A stretch of 27,299 nt of DNA from Clostridiales bacterium (GTDB lineage Bacteria; Bacillota; Clostridia; Christensenellales; QALW01). Positions 8,678 through 17,473 of the stretch are shown here, in pieces (the first letter of the stretch is position 1; each line of letters starts with the position of its first letter). Where the stretch lies: assembly GCA_018376855.1 (NCBI GenBank), contig JAHAAN010000005.1:1-27299 (forward strand). Reading direction: 5' to 3'. The translations under genes and the position numbers were made by a program. The notes below the pieces were generated by a model that did no database searches, was not told the DNA's origin, and saw nothing but the letters and a program-made list of their open reading frames with translations.

Positions 8678-9190
8678 TTAGGGATTTTGCACATCTTTAA
8701 AGACTTTTTTCCACACTAAACGCTCTCTGCTGCGGTTAAAAGCTTTTGTAGCCCACCATTCCCGCTTGAGATCCAACGGTCGAACCAACACTGCCAAAAT
8801 ACCGCAACGATTCGCCACCAAAATATCTGTAAACAACTGATCGCCAATCAGCACTGTTTTTTCAGGCTGTATATCAAGCTGCTTAAAAATTGCCTTCATC
8901 CTTTTTTTTGAAGGCTTTCCGGCATTTTTAACACAGCCAATATTCAGCTTTTGTGCAAGCGCACTCACTCGTTCCTTTTTCCCATTAGATACAATATAAA
9001 GTTTAAGCCCTTTTTGCCGAGCATTTTCAATCCATTGCAAATTTTTTTGCGGAACCTCAACGGATTTCCAATATGCCAGCGTATTGTCCATATCCAGCAG
9101 CACAGCACTAATCCCTTGCTGCAAAAGCCATTCCGGCTGCACCGCCCACAAAGCCTCTACGCATATCTGCGGCGTTATTCTTTTATACAT
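8678..9190 (-). CDS. yqeG: YqeG-family HAD IIIA phosphatase
   Basis: Haloacid-dehalogenase phosphatase, 170 residues. HAD motif I LLDMDNTLAYW near residue 32, motif II IVSNGKK near 65, motif III Lys in NAGKPSKKRM near 90, and motif IV LIGDQLFTD near 118. The family includes bacterial YqeG and phosphatidylglycerophosphate phosphatases (PTPMT/Gep4-like in yeast), so dephosphorylation of phosphatidylglycerophosphate is one possibility. That would suit the nearby pgsA but is not shown. AGAGGAT, which overlaps the folC stop, drives translation, with a 6-base gap between genes. Confidence 0.92.
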   Translation of the reverse strand: MYKRITPQICVEALWAVQPEWLLQQGISAVLLDMDNTLAYWKSVEVPQKNLQWIENARQKGLKLYIVSNGKKERVSALAQKLNIGCVKNAGKPSKKRMKAIFKQLDIQPEKTVLIGDQLFTDILVANRCGILAVLVRPLDLKREWWATKAFNRSRERLVWKKVFKDVQNP

Positions 9191-9196
9191 TCTGTT

Positions 9197-10438
9197 CTAT
9201 CCTCTCCCAAACATGGCAAGAGCCTCGCCTGCAAGATACAGCGAACCGCAAATCATGATAGGCTCGCCTGATTTGATTGCTCCTTCCAGCGCCTCGCTAA
9301 ACGATGAAAATACGTTTGCGCGGATGCCGACCTTCTCAAATGTTTCCGCCACTGCTTGCGGAGTCGCAGCACGCGCTCCGCGGAATGCGCATACATACAC
9401 GGAACCCGCAGCCTCTGCAAGCGCGCTGCAAATACCATAGAGGTCTTTATCCGCCGAAACGGAAACCACCAATGCAAAACGTTTTCCTACGCAGTGCGCA
9501 AAATCCGCAAGCATTTTTGCACCCTGAGGATTATGCGCACCGTCAAGCAATATCAGCGGTTCACGGCAAAGAAGCTGCATTCTCGCCGGCCAAACAGTTT
9601 CCGCAATATGCTGCCTTGCCCGTTTAACTTCAAAACCATTTAACCGAAGCAGTTGTATTGTTTCCAAAGCCGTGCAAGCATTCGCGATCTGATGTTTTCC
9701 AAGCAGCTTTGTTTTATACACAACATTCTTATACGCAAACGCTGTTTCTTCAATTGAAATCCGTATCGTTTCACGGTCCTGCGAAACCTCACGAAAGGGC
9801 GCTCCTTTTTCAATACACACGGCTTTTACCAATCTCTTGACCTCATCCGGATTCGGTGCAATCACAACAGGAATTCCTTTCCGAACAATTCCTGCTTTTT
9901 CAAGCGCAATACTTTGCAGCGTGCCTCCAAGACGCTCAGCATGATCCATCGCAATGGAAGTAATAACCGAAACAATCGGCTCACACACGTTGGTTGGATC
10001 GATCCTACCGCCAAGCCCCACTTCAATAACCGCAATATCAACCCGCTGTTCTCGAAAATAAACGAACATAGCCGCTGTAATAACCGCAAAACAAGATATG
10101 CAATAATCGCTTCTCTCATATTCGTTTTTTACTACAGTAAACACTCTCGCAAAATCGTCATCCGAAATCTCCTCTGAGTTTATACGAATACGCTCATTAA
10201 TACGAAGCAAATAAGGCGAAGTAAATAATCCTGTCCTATAACCGCTGCCAGCAAGAGCTGTGCTCAAATATGCGCAAACAGACCCCTTGCCGTTCGTTCC
10301 CGCTACATGGATACACTTGATTCCCTTTTGCGGATTTCCAAGCGCAGAAAGCAGCCGCAAAAGATCCTCGTTGTCGGTCTGCTTCCCGGTAAAAGCCGGA
10401 AATGCATCCAAATATTCTATCGCCTGACGATAATTCAT
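9197..10438 (-). CDS. folC: Folylpolyglutamate synthase / dihydrofolate synthase
   Basis: Mur-ligase-fold enzyme that adds glutamates to tetrahydrofolate and often ligates the first glutamate to dihydropteroate; the two activities cannot be told apart here. 413 residues, typical. Seen: P-loop GTNGKGSVCAYLS near residue 47, TSPYLLRINERIRI near 75, VGLGGRIDPTNV near 140, SIAMDHAERLG near 165, the carbamylated-Lys region EKAGIVRKG near 183 and LLDGAHNPQGA near 297. Begins 6 bases after valS, with GGAGGAATT in the valS tail. The valS-folC order is common in Firmicutes. Confidence 0.97.
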   Translation of the reverse strand: MNYRQAIEYLDAFPAFTGKQTDNEDLLRLLSALGNPQKGIKCIHVAGTNGKGSVCAYLSTALAGSGYRTGLFTSPYLLRINERIRINSEEISDDDFARVFTVVKNEYERSDYCISCFAVITAAMFVYFREQRVDIAVIEVGLGGRIDPTNVCEPIVSVITSIAMDHAERLGGTLQSIALEKAGIVRKGIPVVIAPNPDEVKRLVKAVCIEKGAPFREVSQDRETIRISIEETAFAYKNVVYKTKLLGKHQIANACTALETIQLLRLNGFEVKRARQHIAETVWPARMQLLCREPLILLDGAHNPQGAKMLADFAHCVGKRFALVVSVSADKDLYGICSALAEAAGSVYVCAFRGARAATPQAVAETFEKVGIRANVFSSFSEALEGAIKSGEPIMICGSLYLAGEALAMFGRG

Positions 10439-10444
10439 AACTGC

Positions 10445-13084
10445 TTATAATTCCTCCAATGCCTTCAGTCGCTCCTGAACCTTAGCAAGCATATCCGTAT
10501 ACTTTGCAACCTTCTCTCTTTCCGCTGCAATCACACTCTGCGGAGCTTTTGCCACAAATCCCTCGTTTGCAAGCTTTCCGGAAGCACGGCGAAGCTCTCC
10601 GTTAAGATTTTCCACTTCCTTGCTTAGTCTTTCCTTTTCCTTATCTATGTCTATTAAATCCCCTAACGGAATATAACACTGTGCACACGCCGTTACCGTA
10701 ACCGCCATTCTATTAGCATCCGATGGTCTCTCAGAAATATACTGAATCTGGGCAATGCCCGCCAACTTCTGAACATACATTTCACAATTTATCAGCTGCT
10801 CTGCATTTTCCGATGCAATGATATAAGCAGAAATTTTCTTACCAATAGATACGTTCATTTCTGCCCGCAAATTCCGAATAGCTTTAATAAGTTCAATAAC
10901 TGCTGCAAACGCCGCTTCTTGTTTCTTATCCTGTTCACTTACCCTACTGTCAGGCCATTTGGAAAGCATGATTGTTTGGCCGTTGCCCGGCAAATGCGTC
11001 CATATCTCTTCCGTGATAAACGGCATAAACGGATGCAACAGCTGCATCGTTCCGGAAAGCACATAACACAAAACGCTAAGCGCCGTGCACTTTTTCTCTT
11101 GCTGATCGCTGTACAAACGCGGCTTACACAATTCAATATACCAATCGCAATATTCACTCCATATGAAATCATACAGCTTCTGTGCAGCAATACCCAATTC
11201 AAATTTTTCCATATTCTCCGTTACATCAGCTGCTAATGTATGATAACGTGAGAGAATCCACGAGTCCGCAATATCAAGCGCGCACTGCTCGATCGGTTTA
11301 ATTTCTGATTGCTCCAAATTCATCATTACAAAACGTGATGCATTCCAAATCTTATTAGCAAAATTGCGGTAAGCCTCCACCTTTTCCCAATAAAAACGCA
11401 TATCGTTTCCGGGAGAATTTCCCATTGCCAAGCTAAATCTCAATGCATCCGCACCATATTTATCAATAACTTCAAGCGGATCAATACCATTCCCTAAGGA
11501 TTTGCTCATTTTTCGTCCTTGCGAATCACGAACAAGGCCATGAATAAGCACAGTGTCAAACGGCACTTTCCCTGTGTGCGCAATGCCGCTGAACATCATG
11601 CGCATAACCCAAAACGGTATGATATCATAACCCGTTACTAAGGTATTGGTCGGATAAAAATATTTGAAATCATCTGCATTTTCATTGGGCCAGCCCAATG
11701 TGGAAAACGGCCAAAGCGCAGAAGAGAACCATGTATCCAACGTGTCCGGATCCTGACGCATCTCTTTCCCGCAGCATGGGCAATTCGGCTTTTCCTTCGC
11801 CACAACTATCTCGCCGCATTCATCGCAGTAATAGGCCGGAATACGGTGCCCCCACCAAAGCTGCCTGGATATGCACCAATCCCGAATGTTTTCAAGCCAA
11901 TGGAAATAGGTTTTTTCAAAGTAATCGGGAACAAACCGAGTTTCTCCCTTTTTCACTGCTTCAATCGCCGGTTCTGCCAGCGGCTTCATCTTTACAAACC
12001 ACTGTTTAGAAATTCTCGGCTCGACCGTTGTGCCGCACCGATAACAGGTACCCACATTATGGTTGTAATCCTCCACTTTGACTAAAGCGCCTTCCTCTTT
12101 CAAATCATTCACAATCGCCTTGCGCGCCTCATAACGATCCATTCCGGCATATTTAGGATAATCCTCCGTTATCTTAGCATCAGGTGTCATAACGTTGATA
12201 ACAGGCAAATTATGACGCAAACCCACCTCAAAATCATTTGGGTCATGCGCAGGAGTAATTTTTACAACGCCTGTTCCGAAGTCCATTTCCACATAATCAT
12301 CCGCAACTACGGGAATTTCCCTGTGAACAATAGGCAAAATAAGCGTCTTTCCTATAAACCCACGATATCTTTCATCATTAGGATTCACAGCTACAGCGGT
12401 ATCCCCCAGCAACGTTTCCGGGCGTGTAGTAGCAAGCTGCAAATAACCGCTGCCATCGGCAAACGGGTAACGCAAATGCCAAAAATGTCCGGCTTGATCC
12501 TCGTAATTTACCTCGGCATCGGAAATCGATGTCAAACAATGGGGACACCAATTAATGATTCTCTCCCCACGATAAATGAGTCCCTCGTTATAAAGCTTGA
12601 CAAACACTTCATTAACAGCTTTACTGCACCCCTCATCCATCGTAAACCGTTCACGACTCCAATCGCAAGAGGAACCAAGCTTACGCAATTGAGAAACAAT
12701 TCTTCCCCCATACTGTTTCTTCCATGCCCATGCCCGTTCTAAAAAAGCATCTCTCCCAATCTGCTCCTTTGTCAAATTTTCTTTTTTCATAGCTTCCACG
12801 ATTTTAGCTTCCGTAGCAATCGATGCATGATCTGTTCCCGGAAGCCAAAGCGCCGCATAGCCTTGCATTCTTTTAAATCGAATAATTGCATCCTGCAAAG
12901 TATTATCTAACGCATGGCCCATATGCAGCTGCCCTGTAATATTCGGGGGCGGCATAACGATCGTAAACGGCTTTTTAAATAAATCCGCTTCCGCACGGAA
13001 ATATCCGCTTTGCTCCCAATGTTCATATAATCTTTCCTCCACCGCAGTGGGATCATATTGCTTTGCAATCAACTCCTGAGACAT
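10445..13084 (-). CDS. valS: Valyl-tRNA synthetase
   Basis: Class Ia synthetase charging tRNA-Val, 879 residues, full length. HIGH motif in NITGQLHMGHALDN near residue 50 and KMSKS in GRKMSKSLGN near 525. Editing (CP1) domain between about 190 and 350. Zinc-type Cys pairs occur in CPHC near 180, CYRC near 350 and CDEC/CPCC near 415. The last ~70 residues form the usual ValS coiled-coil (IDIDKEKERLSKEVENLN...). AAGGAGG lies 7 bases before the ATG. The upstream T-box leader gives tRNA-Val-responsive control of valS and probably folC-yqeG. Confidence 0.99.
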   Translation of the reverse strand: MSQELIAKQYDPTAVEERLYEHWEQSGYFRAEADLFKKPFTIVMPPPNITGQLHMGHALDNTLQDAIIRFKRMQGYAALWLPGTDHASIATEAKIVEAMKKENLTKEQIGRDAFLERAWAWKKQYGGRIVSQLRKLGSSCDWSRERFTMDEGCSKAVNEVFVKLYNEGLIYRGERIINWCPHCLTSISDAEVNYEDQAGHFWHLRYPFADGSGYLQLATTRPETLLGDTAVAVNPNDERYRGFIGKTLILPIVHREIPVVADDYVEMDFGTGVVKITPAHDPNDFEVGLRHNLPVINVMTPDAKITEDYPKYAGMDRYEARKAIVNDLKEEGALVKVEDYNHNVGTCYRCGTTVEPRISKQWFVKMKPLAEPAIEAVKKGETRFVPDYFEKTYFHWLENIRDWCISRQLWWGHRIPAYYCDECGEIVVAKEKPNCPCCGKEMRQDPDTLDTWFSSALWPFSTLGWPNENADDFKYFYPTNTLVTGYDIIPFWVMRMMFSGIAHTGKVPFDTVLIHGLVRDSQGRKMSKSLGNGIDPLEVIDKYGADALRFSLAMGNSPGNDMRFYWEKVEAYRNFANKIWNASRFVMMNLEQSEIKPIEQCALDIADSWILSRYHTLAADVTENMEKFELGIAAQKLYDFIWSEYCDWYIELCKPRLYSDQQEKKCTALSVLCYVLSGTMQLLHPFMPFITEEIWTHLPGNGQTIMLSKWPDSRVSEQDKKQEAAFAAVIELIKAIRNLRAEMNVSIGKKISAYIIASENAEQLINCEMYVQKLAGIAQIQYISERPSDANRMAVTVTACAQCYIPLGDLIDIDKEKERLSKEVENLNGELRRASGKLANEGFVAKAPQSVIAAEREKVAKYTDMLAKVQERLKALEEL

Positions 13085-13096
13085 ATGCTCTCCTCC

Positions 13097-13325
13097 TTAA
13101 AAATAAAAAAAATCACCCGTAACAAAAGGACGAGTGATCGCGGTACCACCTTTATTCCACGCAAAAGCGCAGCGCTCAACGCCTGATAACGCCTGCCGGC
13201 GCACGGAACTACTGAACCTTCGCTCCGCATAGCTCCCAAGCGACTTCCGCAGCTTCCGTTACGTTTTTTCACCACTCAAACGCTCTCTGAAAACTTTCGC
13301 CTGCGTACTGCTCTTGATCCTTGCT
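13097..13325 (-). promoter_or_regulatory. T-box leader of valS (candidate specifier GUC)
   Basis: Untranslated leader sensing uncharged tRNA-Val. On the minus strand the T-box core GGTGGTACCGCG is at 13139-13150, giving a UGGU bulge that fits a tRNA with discriminator A. Upstream are AGTA of the specifier-loop turn (near 13308) and CAGAGAGC (near 13285). GGAAGTCGC follows, where GAA-GTC places a candidate GUC valine specifier at 13242-13244. The antiterminator can form by AAAGG before UGGU pairing with CCTTT after CGT. No clear promoter was found upstream; it may lie within pgsA. Confidence 0.9.
13105..13138 (-). terminator. T-box-controlled intrinsic terminator before valS
   Basis: Minus strand ATCACTCGT (13130-13138) pairs with ACGGGTGAT (13112-13120), 9 bp including one G-U, followed by a run of T. 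It overlaps the 3' side of the antiterminator and so can be the alternative fold. Confidence 0.88.
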
Positions 13326-13344
13326 TTTATATTATTTTTTGTCT

Positions 13345-13911
13345 TTATGTCTTCATTTCCTTGTTTTTTCTTTTCAAAGGAAGAAGAACATTTAAAACTC
13401 CATATTGAATCATCGAAAGAACACTCAGTCCAATCGCGGTATAAACTAAAATATTTAAAATCAGGCTGCCGACTTCCGTATAAAACCAAATATCCTTAAA
13501 GAAACACAAACACATGGTAAGGCTAAAGAAAAAAGAAGTTAACTTTCCAAAACGATTTGCATACACAACCGTCCTCATTTTCTTTAACACAAATATGCCG
13601 CCAAGCAACATAACCAATTCTTTCGCCGCAATAATAATTGCCGCCCCAAGCGGCAGATATCCCGTTACAGCAAGACAAACAATGGCCGACACCTGCAAGC
13701 ATTTATCCGCCAAAGGATCCGCAAGCTTTCCGAAAGACGAAACAGCATTCAATTTACGGGCAAGATAACCATCAAGCAAATCAGACGCGGAAGCTATTAC
13801 AAAAACCGCAAACGCAATACGCTTGTCCGCAAAGGCAAAATAGCAGTAAAGAAATACCGGCAATAAAATCAATCTGAAAACGGTTATCATATTCGGAATT
13901 TTTTTTACCAC
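13345..13911 (-). CDS. pgsA: CDP-diacylglycerol--glycerol-3-phosphate 3-phosphatidyltransferase
   Basis: Membrane enzyme making phosphatidylglycerophosphate, the precursor of phosphatidylglycerol. The CDP-alcohol phosphatidyltransferase signature is complete: DLLDGYLAR, then G and the last two Asp in FGKLADPLAD (D-x2-DG-x2-AR-x8-G-x3-D-x3-D). Several hydrophobic helices follow. I start at the GTG at 13911, giving 188 residues and the family-typical opening VVKKIPNMITVFR, with GGAAAGGGAT just upstream. The frame runs on to an ATG at 14001, but the promoter at 13942-13970 lies inside that extension. An ATG at 13929 is the other possible start. The 3' end abuts the valS leader. Confidence 0.93.
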   Translation of the reverse strand: MVKKIPNMITVFRLILLPVFLYCYFAFADKRIAFAVFVIASASDLLDGYLARKLNAVSSFGKLADPLADKCLQVSAIVCLAVTGYLPLGAAIIIAAKELVMLLGGIFVLKKMRTVVYANRFGKLTSFFFSLTMCLCFFKDIWFYTEVGSLILNILVYTAIGLSVLSMIQYGVLNVLLPLKRKNKEMKT

Positions 13912-13941
13912 GGTTTCATCCCTTTCCATGCTATGAGAATC

Positions 13942-13970
13942 ATTATAATACATTCTTCCGTTTTTTACAA
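13942..13970 (-). promoter_or_regulatory. Sigma-A promoter of pgsA
   Basis: Minus strand: -35 TTGTAA (13965-13970), 17-base spacer, perfect -10 TATAAT (13942-13947). The predicted start of transcription is near 13935, so the pgsA start codon must lie downstream of that. Confidence 0.7.
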
Positions 13971-14020
13971 GCAATTCATGCTTAGAAAAGAAAAAATTCA
14001 TGATAAATCAATCCTGATTA

Positions 14021-14974
14021 TTATGATAAATGAAGCTCCTTATAAAAGCCATTAAGCAGCGCACATGAATCGCTGAGCTTTTTTCGCTCCTCCTCTTCCA
14101 ACGGAAGCACTAAAATCTCTCGAACCCCTTCCCGATTCACAATTGCCGGAACCCCAACATAAACTTCGTTCATACCATACTCACCGTTAAGCATAGTTGA
14201 AACCGTTAAAACGCTGTTTTCGTTTCCGAATATCGCCTTCGTTATCCGAACTAACGCCATTCCTATACCGTAGTATGTTGAATTTTTAGCCTTAATAATC
14301 TTCTGCGCAGCATTTTTAACCTCAACACTAATCGCTTCCAATTCTGAAGCACAATATTTTCCACCGGATTCTTTACATATCTCTCTAACAGGCTTAGTAG
14401 CAAGCATGGCCTGCGACCATGGAACAAACTCACTATCCCCATGTTCTCCGATCACATAAGCATGAATGCTTCTCGGATCAACATCGAAATAATCCCCAAG
14501 CAGATATCGCAAACGCGCAGTATCCAACGTCGTCCCGCTTCCAATTACTTTATTTGCCGAAAAGCCCGAAAGCTCCTGCGTAATGCGCGCCATAATATCC
14601 ACCGGATTGGTTGCAACTAAAAAAATTCCATGAAACCCGGATGTCAACACCGGTTCAATGATAGAACGAAACACCTGCGCGTTTCTTTGCAGCAAATCGA
14701 GTCTGCTTTCCCCTGGCTTTTGCGCAACTCCCGCGCATAATGTTACAATATCGGCATCAGCACAATCGGAATAAGCACCGACCCGAATCTTCATATGTGA
14801 ATTTGAAAAGGCAAGGCCATGATTTAAATCCATCGCCTCCCCCTCTGCCCGTTCCATATTGAGATCAATAAGCACCAACTCGTCGCAAGCGCCTTGATTC
14901 AGCAGCGCATAAGCATAACTCATGCCAACCATACCGGTTCCGACTAAAACAATTTTTCTTCTGTCATCCGTCAT
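14021..14974 (-). CDS. ldh: L-lactate dehydrogenase
   Basis: NAD-dependent reduction of pyruvate to L-lactate, a fermentation end step that regenerates NAD+. 317 residues, typical. Rossmann motif VGTGMVGMSYAYAL near residue 11 with Asp in LVLIDLN near 38. The substrate loop is QKPGESRLDL; the Gln at its start is the lactate-type residue, where malate dehydrogenases carry Arg. Catalytic region IGSGTTLDTARLR near 150 and active-site His in IGEHGDSEF near 182. GGTGG lies just before the ATG. Probably monocistronic; the 177-base upstream gap holds no clear Rex operator. Confidence 0.96.
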   Translation of the reverse strand: MTDDRRKIVLVGTGMVGMSYAYALLNQGACDELVLIDLNMERAEGEAMDLNHGLAFSNSHMKIRVGAYSDCADADIVTLCAGVAQKPGESRLDLLQRNAQVFRSIIEPVLTSGFHGIFLVATNPVDIMARITQELSGFSANKVIGSGTTLDTARLRYLLGDYFDVDPRSIHAYVIGEHGDSEFVPWSQAMLATKPVREICKESGGKYCASELEAISVEVKNAAQKIIKAKNSTYYGIGMALVRITKAIFGNENSVLTVSTMLNGEYGMNEVYVGVPAIVNREGVREILVLPLEEEERKKLSDSCALLNGFYKELHLS

Positions 14975-15151
14975 ATAACCACCATACCTTCATTCAATCA
15001 AGCCGAACATTTTACCTCAGCTTTACAGTTTAAATTTTGTATAGTTTTATTATGCCGTTATTTACTATTTTTATGAAAATTCAGCTTAACCCCTGCCCTC
15101 AGCAAATAAAGTATGGTATTTTCAATAAACCGAATCTCCTTCAAATATTTT

Positions 15152-17059
15152 TTAAAGCATTTCCGCTTCTTTAAGCCATAATGCCGCCGAAGCGTCGCTG
15201 GGCATCCTCCAATCACCGCGCGGCGAAAGCGTTACCGTACCAATCTTCGGACCATCCGGCAGACACGAACGCTTAAACTGCTGTGAAAAAAAGCGTTTAT
15301 AAAAAACCATAAGCCATTTTTTTATCGTCTGCGGCAAAAAAATACCTTTATTTGCACAACAAGCCAAATAATATATCTTTTGAGGCGAAAAACCGAATCG
15401 CAGCATATAATAAAGAAAGAAATCATGCAGTTCATACGGCCCGACAATTTCTTCCGTTTCCTGAAGAATTTTATTTCCGTCTGCAGGAAGCAGCTCCGGA
15501 CTGACCGGCGTGCAAAGAATATCCTCCAAGACCGCACGCAAAGCTTCCTTTTCCGATATATCGGCATAATAATTCACCAAATGGCGAACTAACGTTTTAG
15601 GCACAGAAGCATTTACCGCATACATAGACATATGATCCCCGTTATACGTTGCCCAACCAAGCGCAAGCTCGGAAAGATCTCCCGTTCCCACTACCAACGC
15701 GCCCAGTTCATTTGCAAGATCCATCAGCACCAAGGTCCGCATACGCGCCTGAGCATTTTCGTAAACTACATTTTTATCCTTCTCGTCATGGTCAATATCC
15801 TTAAAATGCTCTCTGACACTTTCCGCAAGCGGCACAACTCGAAAAGAAACCCCAAGCGCCTTACACAGCGCCTCCGCATTGTCTCTGGTTCGATTTGTGG
15901 TACCGAAGCAAGGCATCGTAACAGCCCATATATCCTTCATATCACGCCCCATCAACTTAAAGGCCTCAACTGTTACCAACAAAGCAAGGCAGGAATCCAA
16001 GCCTCCCGAAATGCCAATGACCGCTCCGTTCGCACGAGAATGCTCCAAGCGCTTGCGCAGACCCTCTGCCTGCATTCTTAAAATCATACCGCACCGATCA
16101 TTGCGATCTTCCTTACCCTGCGGAACAAACGGCAAACGCGAAATCTGCCGATTCAATTTCATGCTTGTCTCCGAAAGATCAAACAAAATTTCACGATAAT
16201 CCCGCATATTCGCATTTGGAAAAGTATTCGTTCTCATGCGCTCATACAGCAGTCTTTCAATGTCGATCTCGCCAAAAATCATTTCATGCTCAAACAAGCT
16301 ACCCTGTGCAAGCAAAGAAGCATTTTCCGCAATTAAGCTGTGACCTGCAAAAACCATATCCGTACTGGATTCGCCTTGCCCGGCGTCTGCATAAACATAT
16401 CCGCAAAGCAGCTTCGCCGACTGCGCTAAAACAAGCTGCCGGCGAAATTCTGCCTTGCCGATCACTTCATCACTTGCGGAAAGATTTACGATCAGCGTTG
16501 CGCCGGCAAGCGCATGCTTTACCGACGGCGGCTGCGGAACCCAAAGATCTTCACAAAGCTCCGCACCAACGCATAACGCAGGATACGACTCACAGCGAAA
16601 CAGAAGCTCCTTTCCAAAAGGATAACTCCTTCCCCAAAGCTCTATTTCCTCCTTTTCTGCCTCGCCGCAAAAATATCTCCGTTCATAAAATTCGCTATAA
16701 TTCGGAATATTTGTCTTCGGAATCACTCCAATAATGTCTCCGTTATAAATAGCTACAGCGCAATTGTATAATTTCCCGGCACAACGAAGCGCCGCACCAA
16801 CAAATATAAGCATTTTTATTCCAAATGACGCTTCACAAACCATTTTTAACCCTGTCAAAGTGCCCTGCAGCAGTGTTTCCTGAAAGAACAGATCCCCGCA
16901 TGTATATCCGCTGATGCTCAGTTCCGGCAACACTAATATCTCAACGCCGTTATCTGCCGCATTCTTGATGCTGCAAATGATTTCCTCCGCATTCTTGACA
17001 CAATCTGCCACGATAATCTTAGGCGAACAGGCAGCAACCTTCACAAAACCATATTTCAT
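15152..17059 (-). CDS. nadE: Glutamine-dependent NAD(+) synthetase
   Basis: Last step of NAD synthesis: amidates nicotinate adenine dinucleotide with glutamine nitrogen and ATP. 635 residues, the two-domain form. The N-terminal nitrilase-type glutaminase (about 1-280) has Glu in LPELSISGYT, Lys in VIPKTNIPNYSEF and Cys in ELCEDLWVPQP. The C-terminal synthetase has the ATP motif ISGGLDSCLAL near residue 355 and GTGDLSELALGWATYNGDH near 485. The ATG at 17059 was chosen because GGGGAT lies upstream and the longer frame begins inside the promoter. Ammonia is presumably channelled between the domains. Confidence 0.97.
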   Translation of the reverse strand: MKYGFVKVAACSPKIIVADCVKNAEEIICSIKNAADNGVEILVLPELSISGYTCGDLFFQETLLQGTLTGLKMVCEASFGIKMLIFVGAALRCAGKLYNCAVAIYNGDIIGVIPKTNIPNYSEFYERRYFCGEAEKEEIELWGRSYPFGKELLFRCESYPALCVGAELCEDLWVPQPPSVKHALAGATLIVNLSASDEVIGKAEFRRQLVLAQSAKLLCGYVYADAGQGESSTDMVFAGHSLIAENASLLAQGSLFEHEMIFGEIDIERLLYERMRTNTFPNANMRDYREILFDLSETSMKLNRQISRLPFVPQGKEDRNDRCGMILRMQAEGLRKRLEHSRANGAVIGISGGLDSCLALLVTVEAFKLMGRDMKDIWAVTMPCFGTTNRTRDNAEALCKALGVSFRVVPLAESVREHFKDIDHDEKDKNVVYENAQARMRTLVLMDLANELGALVVGTGDLSELALGWATYNGDHMSMYAVNASVPKTLVRHLVNYYADISEKEALRAVLEDILCTPVSPELLPADGNKILQETEEIVGPYELHDFFLYYMLRFGFSPQKIYYLACCANKGIFLPQTIKKWLMVFYKRFFSQQFKRSCLPDGPKIGTVTLSPRGDWRMPSDASAALWLKEAEML

Positions 17060-17090
17060 CACGCCATCCCCGTTTCTTTTGTTTATAATT

Positions 17091-17119
17091 AGTATATTGC
17101 AGGAAAAGAAAAGTGTCAA
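17091..17119 (-). promoter_or_regulatory. Sigma-A promoter of nadE
   Basis: Minus strand: perfect -35 TTGACA (17114-17119), 17-base spacer, -10 TATACT (17091-17096). It lies 32 bases upstream of the nadE ATG. Confidence 0.85.
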
Positions 17120-17132
17120 TTCCTTGTCTGCT

Positions 17133-17381
17133 TTATTTTTTTAATTCGCTTAAAATCCGATTTAGTTTTTTCTTCTGATTTTCATCTAACATAGGAGCAA
17201 TCTGCTTGGCGAACTTATCCATCTTTTGATTACTGAGCGTTCCATTGCTTTTTCCCTGACTGGCTGCCTTTTTTAGCTCACTCATTAGCTCGCTCTCGCT
17301 TTTTCCTCTATACTGTTGAGAAACATTCTTTAATCGCTCCATTTGTCGTTTTTGTTCGGGTGTAAGCTTGTTATAATCCAT
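17133..17381 (-). CDS. Small basic protein of unknown function (82 aa)
   Basis: Not recognised. 82 residues, highly charged and Lys-rich, predicted all-helical, with no signal peptide or membrane segment. Two amphipathic stretches are visible: residues 6-40 (LTPEQKRQMERLKNVSQQ...) and 55-82 (KMDKFAKQIAPMLDENQKKK...). The ATG at 17381 was chosen because GGGGAGA lies 7 bases upstream; an earlier in-frame ATG at 17402 would place that ribosome site inside the protein. Divergent from the gene at 17474 with a shared 92-base control region, and ends just upstream of the nadE promoter. The regular helical pattern, good ribosome site and codon usage like its neighbours support a real gene. Confidence 0.75.
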   Translation of the reverse strand: MDYNKLTPEQKRQMERLKNVSQQYRGKSESELMSELKKAASQGKSNGTLSNQKMDKFAKQIAPMLDENQKKKLNRILSELKK

Positions 17382-17473
17382 AAAATATCTCCCCTTTTTC
17401 AATTCTTACTACACATAATATGCAAAGCTTCATCCGTTTGAGCATAGAATAATAATGTTTGGGGGTGATTCAT

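Noticed and set aside
12212..12742. 176-residue plus-strand open frame
   Set aside because: Antisense to valS; no family features.
14975..15151. Possible Rex operator or promoter upstream of ldh
   Set aside because: No TTGTTAA-type palindrome. The -10-like CATAAT has no well-spaced -35 (19 bases from TTTTCA). No gene or terminator is convincing in this 177-base gap.
15000..15175. Terminator after nadE
   Set aside because: AAGC/GCTT gives only a 4-bp stem without a good U-tract.
16165..16734. 189-residue plus-strand open frame
   Set aside because: Antisense to nadE, no ribosome site, composition of a shadow frame.
17400..17455. CATAGAATA and CATATTA sporulation-like -10 boxes between the divergent unknown genes
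   Set aside because: No matching -35 elements at proper spacing on either strand; such AT-rich matches are expected by chance.
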